A program made the translations under genes and the position numbers. The notes below the pieces were generated by a model, which was not told the DNA's origin, did not search any database, and was given only the letters and a program-made list of their open reading frames with translations. From Macrococcoides epidermidis (GTDB lineage: Bacteria; Bacillota; Bacilli; Staphylococcales; Staphylococcaceae), in the NCBI RefSeq assembly GCF_042659445.1, contig NZ_JBHSSR010000001.1: a DNA stretch of 64,000 nt; one strand, 5' to 3'. Of this stretch, positions 60,588-64,000 are shown one piece after another; positions within the stretch are counted from its first letter, which is position 1; each line of letters opens with the position of its first letter.

Positions 60588-61396
60588 TATTCTTCAACAC
60601 CTTTCTTCGTGACATGTGTACTAAACCAATGTTCCGTAAGCAAGGCTTCAAACACTTCTAATGATACATCTTTACGTAATCTGCCGTTATACGTCACTGA
60701 AATATCGCCGGTTTCTTCAGAAACAACTACAGTAAAAGCATCTGACACTTCAGAAATACCCACTGCGGCACGGTGACGTGTTCCTAAACTCTTTTGAATC
60801 TTAGCACTATCTGATAAAGGAAGATAACTTGCTGCAACAGCAATCTTATCACCTTGTACAATCATCGCCCCATCATGTAATGGCGTATTAGGAATAAATA
60901 TATTAATTAATAATTCAGATGATATATCTGCATTGATGGGTATACCAGTTTCTATGTAATCCTGTAATCCTGTTTCTTTTTCAAAGACGATTAACGCACC
61001 AATACGACGTTTCGCCATATACTGTACTGATTTTACCATGGCATCTGTAAGCTTTGCCTGGTTAACCTTTAAATTTGCTGCATTACGTTTAAATAAACTA
61101 CCTCGTCCGAGCTGTTCTAAAGCTCTTCTTAATTCTGGTTGAAAGATAACAATGATGGCTAAGAAACCCCATTCCATAACCATATCAAACATTTTCGTCG
61201 TTGTTGTTAAATCCAGCTGATTACTCAGTGTTCTACCAATCAGAATAAAGAAGATACCTTTTAATAATTGGATGGCTTTCGTGCCTTTAATTGCATTGAT
61301 TAACAAATAAATAACATACCATACAATCAGCAAGTCTAAGATGCCCGTAATGATCTTAATAGTACTTAAATTATCAAGTACACTAAAGAGCTGCAT
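60587..61396 (-). CDS. cdaA: Diadenylate cyclase CdaA
   Basis: 269 residues: three N-terminal membrane helices (about 10-80), then the DAC domain with the DGA motif in 'PNTPLHDGAMIVQGDKI' and RHR in 'KSLGTRHRAAVGISEVSDAF'. It makes c-di-AMP from two ATP at the membrane. It is the first of cdaA-cdaR-glmM. The XRE-TPR regulator gene ends only 31 bases upstream without a visible terminator, so some readthrough from it is likely. Confidence 0.95.
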   Translation of the reverse strand: MQLFSVLDNLSTIKIITGILDLLIVWYVIYLLINAIKGTKAIQLLKGIFFILIGRTLSNQLDLTTTTKMFDMVMEWGFLAIIVIFQPELRRALEQLGRGSLFKRNAANLKVNQAKLTDAMVKSVQYMAKRRIGALIVFEKETGLQDYIETGIPINADISSELLINIFIPNTPLHDGAMIVQGDKIAVAASYLPLSDSAKIQKSLGTRHRAAVGISEVSDAFTVVVSEETGDISVTYNGRLRKDVSLEVFEALLTEHWFSTHVTKKGVEE

Positions 61397-61427
61397 TGTA
61401 TCTCCTCCATATTCATGCTAAAAATAA

Positions 61428-62696
61428 TTATACCATGTATGGCAGGGAATCTTCGTATAGATTGATGCATTTTTTATAATATTCATTGGATTGTTCTAAA
61501 TCTCCAAGTTTCACATAAATTTCTGCAATCTTTTTCGAAATTCTACCAAAATAGTACACATGCTCATTACCATTTAACGCAATTTTGTAGTAAGTTAATG
61601 CACCTTGATAGTTCTCCAGTTGATATTCGAGGTCACCCATCAACTCTTCACCATATCCAGTATCATCATTTTTAATATTTTCAGCAATAATTGCTCTCGC
61701 TTCTTCGTACATACCTTTACGTATCATTACCTCTGCTAAGTGCAGACGAATATTAACTGCATAAGGATGATCAAATCGATAGTTATCAATCATTTTATTA
61801 CATTTTAAAATGATTTCATATGCTTCATCTGAACGATTCAGCTCCATTAAGAGCATCGCGAGATTACTCAAACTACCTATTAGATCAAATGAGACTGGGC
61901 GCAGTTCAGCATAACTAATTGCTCGACGATAATGATATTCAGCCTGTTCAAAATCTTTCGTTGCATGATAAGAACGGCCTAATGTGTTCTCGATATTTAA
62001 TGCCATATGATACGTATTAAGCTTCATATTTAAATCAATTGCTTCTTCACACAGTTTAATTGCAACGTAAAATTCACCGACACGTGAATAATATTGTCCT
62101 AAATAGTAAAGAATAGAGACACGTGTAATATTTACAACATTCTCAACGATTGTAATATTATTTGCTTTAGTTAATTGATTAATGGCTTCCATGACATTGC
62201 CAACTTCATATTCAATTCGACCTAATAATTCTAATGAACGTAAATAAATAGTTACATCTCGCATCTTTTTAACGATCGCTATCGCCTTCTCTACATACTT
62301 ACGGGCATTATCATAGTCTTTTTGGTGAAAATAATAACTGGCTGTTACCCAGCTGATAGCTCCACGCTCAGCTTCTGTTATACTCTCAAGCGTTTCGTAA
62401 TTCTTATTGATAAAGGCACCAAGTTTTTTGAAATCATTCATCAATACATGATTCTCAGCCCATTTAATCTCTTTTTTAATCTCTAATAAACTTAAATTAC
62501 GATCTTCAGATGTATTTGTAAAATCCTCCAATGTACAATTTAAACGCACACTCAATTTCTTTAGGACATTGGTAGAAGGATGTACCGAATTCTTTTCTAT
62601 TAAACTTAAATATGTTCTTGAAATAATACCATCAGCTAATTCCTGTTGTGTTAAATTTGCCTGATTACGTAATTCTTTTATTCTTTGACCAACCAC
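61428..62696 (-). CDS. XRE-family regulator with C-terminal TPR repeats
   Basis: About 422 residues from GTG 62696 (AAGAGGTG six bases upstream). The HTH is 'VGQRIKELRNQANLTQQELA' followed by 'SRTYLSLIEKNSVHPSTNVL' (residues 2-60). The rest is a helical array of about eight tetratricopeptide repeats, for example 'YYLGQYYSRVGEFYVAIKLC' and 'GDLEYQLENYQGALTYYKIA'. The plan is that of RRNPP/Rgg-like and similar regulators whose TPR part binds peptides or proteins; no partner peptide gene is visible. Location directly before cdaA is notable. Confidence 0.87.
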   Translation of the reverse strand: MVGQRIKELRNQANLTQQELADGIISRTYLSLIEKNSVHPSTNVLKKLSVRLNCTLEDFTNTSEDRNLSLLEIKKEIKWAENHVLMNDFKKLGAFINKNYETLESITEAERGAISWVTASYYFHQKDYDNARKYVEKAIAIVKKMRDVTIYLRSLELLGRIEYEVGNVMEAINQLTKANNITIVENVVNITRVSILYYLGQYYSRVGEFYVAIKLCEEAIDLNMKLNTYHMALNIENTLGRSYHATKDFEQAEYHYRRAISYAELRPVSFDLIGSLSNLAMLLMELNRSDEAYEIILKCNKMIDNYRFDHPYAVNIRLHLAEVMIRKGMYEEARAIIAENIKNDDTGYGEELMGDLEYQLENYQGALTYYKIALNGNEHVYYFGRISKKIAEIYVKLGDLEQSNEYYKKCINLYEDSLPYMV

Positions 62697-62789
62697 GAGA
62701 TTCACCTCTTTTTCATATAATATCATCATAAACGAAATAAAGTTAACATTCCATAAGTAACTTACTATTTACATTGATAATATTCGATA

Positions 62790-62897
62790 ATGTTAAGAAA
62801 ATAGAACTGAATAATAGACGTTACTTTCAATATCCCACAATAAAAAAATATGAAATACAACATTATTTACATCTATTATAAATATGTTAAGAAAATA
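62790..62897 (+). repeat. 14-bp direct repeat pair upstream of the XRE-TPR gene
   Basis: ATGTTAAGAAAATA occurs at 62790-62803 and 62884-62897, 94 bases apart (about nine helical turns). They are possible binding sites of one of the two regulators. Chance cannot be excluded in AT-rich DNA. Confidence 0.4.
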
Positions 62898-63055
62898 CAA
62901 ATAATATTAATAATATGAACTTATGATTTTTATCTTTTTAACAGAAATTAAATATCAAAGATTATTCAAAGCGTATCTAAAAGATAGAAAAAAGGTAGGG
63001 AAAACATAGTGAAAACATAATGCTAATAATAAAATTAAACGATTAGTGTAATTCG

Positions 63056-63084
63056 TTGACATTATTGAAGTTAACAAGGATAAT
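63056..63084 (+). promoter_or_regulatory. Sigma-A promoter of the ArsR-like gene
   Basis: -35 TTGACA (63056-63061), 17-base spacer, -10 GATAAT (63079-63084); the start codon is at 63130 after AAGGAG. Confidence 0.75.
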
Positions 63085-63129
63085 ATAATTATCTAAATAA
63101 AATAAGTAATAAGACTAAGGAGAAGCGTA

Positions 63130-63573
63130 ATGTTAGATATTTTAGTAATCGAAAACCTTGCTCAGTTAAAGTGCGTAAGTGACCCATTTCGTATTAAATT
63201 ATTAGAATTACTTGCAGTTGAAGCGAAAACTGGCCAACAGCTTGCGGATGAATTAGAAATTCCACGCGCAAAAATTCATTACCACTTAGCAGAACTTGAA
63301 AAACAAGGCATTATAGAATTAGTGAAAACAGAACAAAAGCATAGTATTATTCAAAAATTTTATGCACCTGTTGCAAAACAGCTTGTTCCTAAACTAGATT
63401 TACTGAAATATGCAGAGGAAGATAGCAAGAAAGATAATCTATCATTTAAGCTTCAAATCAACGAAAAAGAATTTCCTGAATTTAAAAAAGACCTTAAGAA
63501 GTATGTTAAGAAAGCTTCATCTAAAAATGGTGATTCAAATTACCAAATAAAAATATTCCCTGACCAAAATTAA
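63130..63573 (+). CDS. ArsR-like winged-helix transcriptional regulator
   Basis: 147 residues. The N-terminal winged helix 'LKCVSDPFRIKLLELLAVEA' and 'TGQQLADELEIPRAKIHYHL' followed by 'AELEKQGIIELVKTEQKHSI' (about 13-75) is typical of ArsR-like proteins; no Cys metal site is present. The C-terminal 65 residues are Lys-rich and helical and may bind an effector. It is monocistronic with a good promoter, and a stem overlapping its end acts as terminator. Target unknown. Confidence 0.82.
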   Translation: MLDILVIENLAQLKCVSDPFRIKLLELLAVEAKTGQQLADELEIPRAKIHYHLAELEKQGIIELVKTEQKHSIIQKFYAPVAKQLVPKLDLLKYAEEDSKKDNLSFKLQINEKEFPEFKKDLKKYVKKASSKNGDSNYQIKIFPDQN

Positions 63574-63592
63574 TTGGCAGGGAATATTATTT
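63552..63592. terminator. Bidirectional terminator
   Basis: A perfect 11-bp stem (63552-63562 with 63578-63588) that overlaps the end of the ArsR-like gene, with AT-rich tails on both sides; the right side leads into the arginase gene end. Confidence 0.8.
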
Positions 63593-63614
63593 ATTTATTT
63601 TTTTATTTTTTTAT

Positions 63615-64000
63615 TTATAACAATTTTTCTCCAAAGAAAGATCCTACTAAACCAACAGCTTGCTCAGCTGTTTTATTATAAATGTCGATCAATGGATTTA
63701 CTTCTACGATTTCAAATGAAGTTATTTTATCACTATCATTTAATAATTCTAAAGCAAAGTGACTTTCACGATATGTGATACCACCTGGCACTGTCGTTCC
63801 TGTTCCTGGTGTTTCTACAGGATCTAAAGCATCGACATCTAATGATAAATGGATGCCATCACATTTATCTAAATAAGCTAATGTTTCCTCGATCACTGTA
63901 CCAATACCTAAACGATCGATATCAGCCATCGTATATGTTTTAATACCTACTTCTTTTATGTATGCTTTCTCGCCTTCATCAAGGTCACGCATACCGATTA
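63615..64000 (-). CDS. rocF: Arginase, partial (5' end off the right edge)
   Basis: The last 128 codons of a ureohydrolase are present; the frame is open to the edge ('IGMRDLDEGEKAYIKEVGIK'). The manganese-binding motif 'GIHLSLDVDALDPVETPGTG' and the substrate loop 'GGITYRESHFALELL' identify arginase or a close relative, as does 'ITSFEIVEVNPLIDIYNKTA'. It hydrolyses arginine to ornithine and urea. The N-terminal half with the first metal motif lies outside the window. Confidence 0.9.
   Translation of the reverse strand, partial: IGMRDLDEGEKAYIKEVGIKTYTMADIDRLGIGTVIEETLAYLDKCDGIHLSLDVDALDPVETPGTGTTVPGGITYRESHFALELLNDSDKITSFEIVEVNPLIDIYNKTAEQAVGLVGSFFGEKLL

Larger units (their letters stand above)
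62697..63129. other. AT-rich divergent regulatory region
   Basis: 433 bases between the divergent regulator genes. It holds a sigma-A promoter for the ArsR-like gene (63056-63084) and two exact copies of ATGTTAAGAAAATA (62790-62803 and 62884-62897). No gene or structured RNA is recognised. Confidence 0.55.

Noticed and set aside
1..64000. CRISPR array, insertion sequence or prophage
   Set aside because: No regularly spaced repeats, transposase, integrase or structural phage genes were seen; accessory genes here lack mobility markers.

Overview
The window looks like a chromosomal segment from a low-GC Gram-positive coccus of the family Staphylococcaceae, most likely Macrococcus or a close relative. 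This is inferred from the AT-rich base composition, strong AGGAGG-type ribosome binding sites, the cdaA-cdaR-glmM operon followed by glmS with a glmS ribozyme leader, a staphylococcal-type maltodextrin gene cluster, and an arginase gene at the right edge. I see no rRNA, tRNA, CRISPR array, insertion sequence or prophage. The genus is an inference, not a measurement.

Layout. 1-3.4 kb: an edge-truncated hypothetical gene, a large three-module lipoprotein, an ABM-domain protein and a YdaT-like stress protein. 3.4-14.1 kb: a ten-gene leftward sugar operon (binding protein, two permeases, LacI regulator, ThuA protein, two Gfo/Idh dehydrogenases, sugar isomerase, MsmX ATPase, alpha-glucosidase). 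It reads from a promoter flanked by two LacI/CcpA-type palindromes, with a hairpin after the binding-protein gene. 14.3-24 kb: a truncated ornithine cyclodeaminase-like gene, a WYL regulator, and a zone of small secreted proteins and lipoproteins with aldose 1-epimerase. 24-32.2 kb: a leftward operon for acetoacetate and 3-hydroxybutyrate use (atoE, thiolase, scoAB, permease, bdhA, hydroxyacyl-CoA dehydrogenase). It lies behind a LacI-type regulator and two identical 20-bp palindromes. 32.2-34.4 kb: hutG and gltS. 34.7-36.7 kb: an overlapping MazG-like gene and a GIY-YIG/DUF2075 helicase gene, a candidate defence cassette. 37-54 kb: a second zone of secreted paralogues mixed with a Z1-type ATPase gene broken by one in-frame stop, a MagIII-like DNA glycosylase, a CPBP protease, glycerate kinase, an unrecognised two-gene cassette and tandem zinc-ribbon membrane proteins. 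55.9-64 kb: the conserved core (glmS with ribozyme, glmM, cdaR, cdaA, an XRE-TPR regulator, an ArsR-like regulator, partial arginase).

The most distinctive content is a lineage-expanded family of secreted proteins built from one repeating module. Each module opens with a motif resembling 'K.G.....G.K.G......' and has a later 'YGKP' or 'LGKP' motif. There are about a dozen copies: single-module, double-module with a conserved cysteine pair, three-module lipoprotein, leaderless and decayed forms. A second small family of lipoproteins shares a C-terminal motif of about 45 residues. Both families sit between conserved housekeeping blocks and show active birth and decay.

Functional links. The sugar operon couples import of an oligosaccharide with hydrolysis and a possible oxidation route for disaccharides. 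The ketone-body operon converts 3-hydroxybutyrate and acetoacetate to acetyl-CoA. The right end joins cell-wall precursor synthesis (GlmS, GlmM) with c-di-AMP synthesis (CdaA, CdaR).
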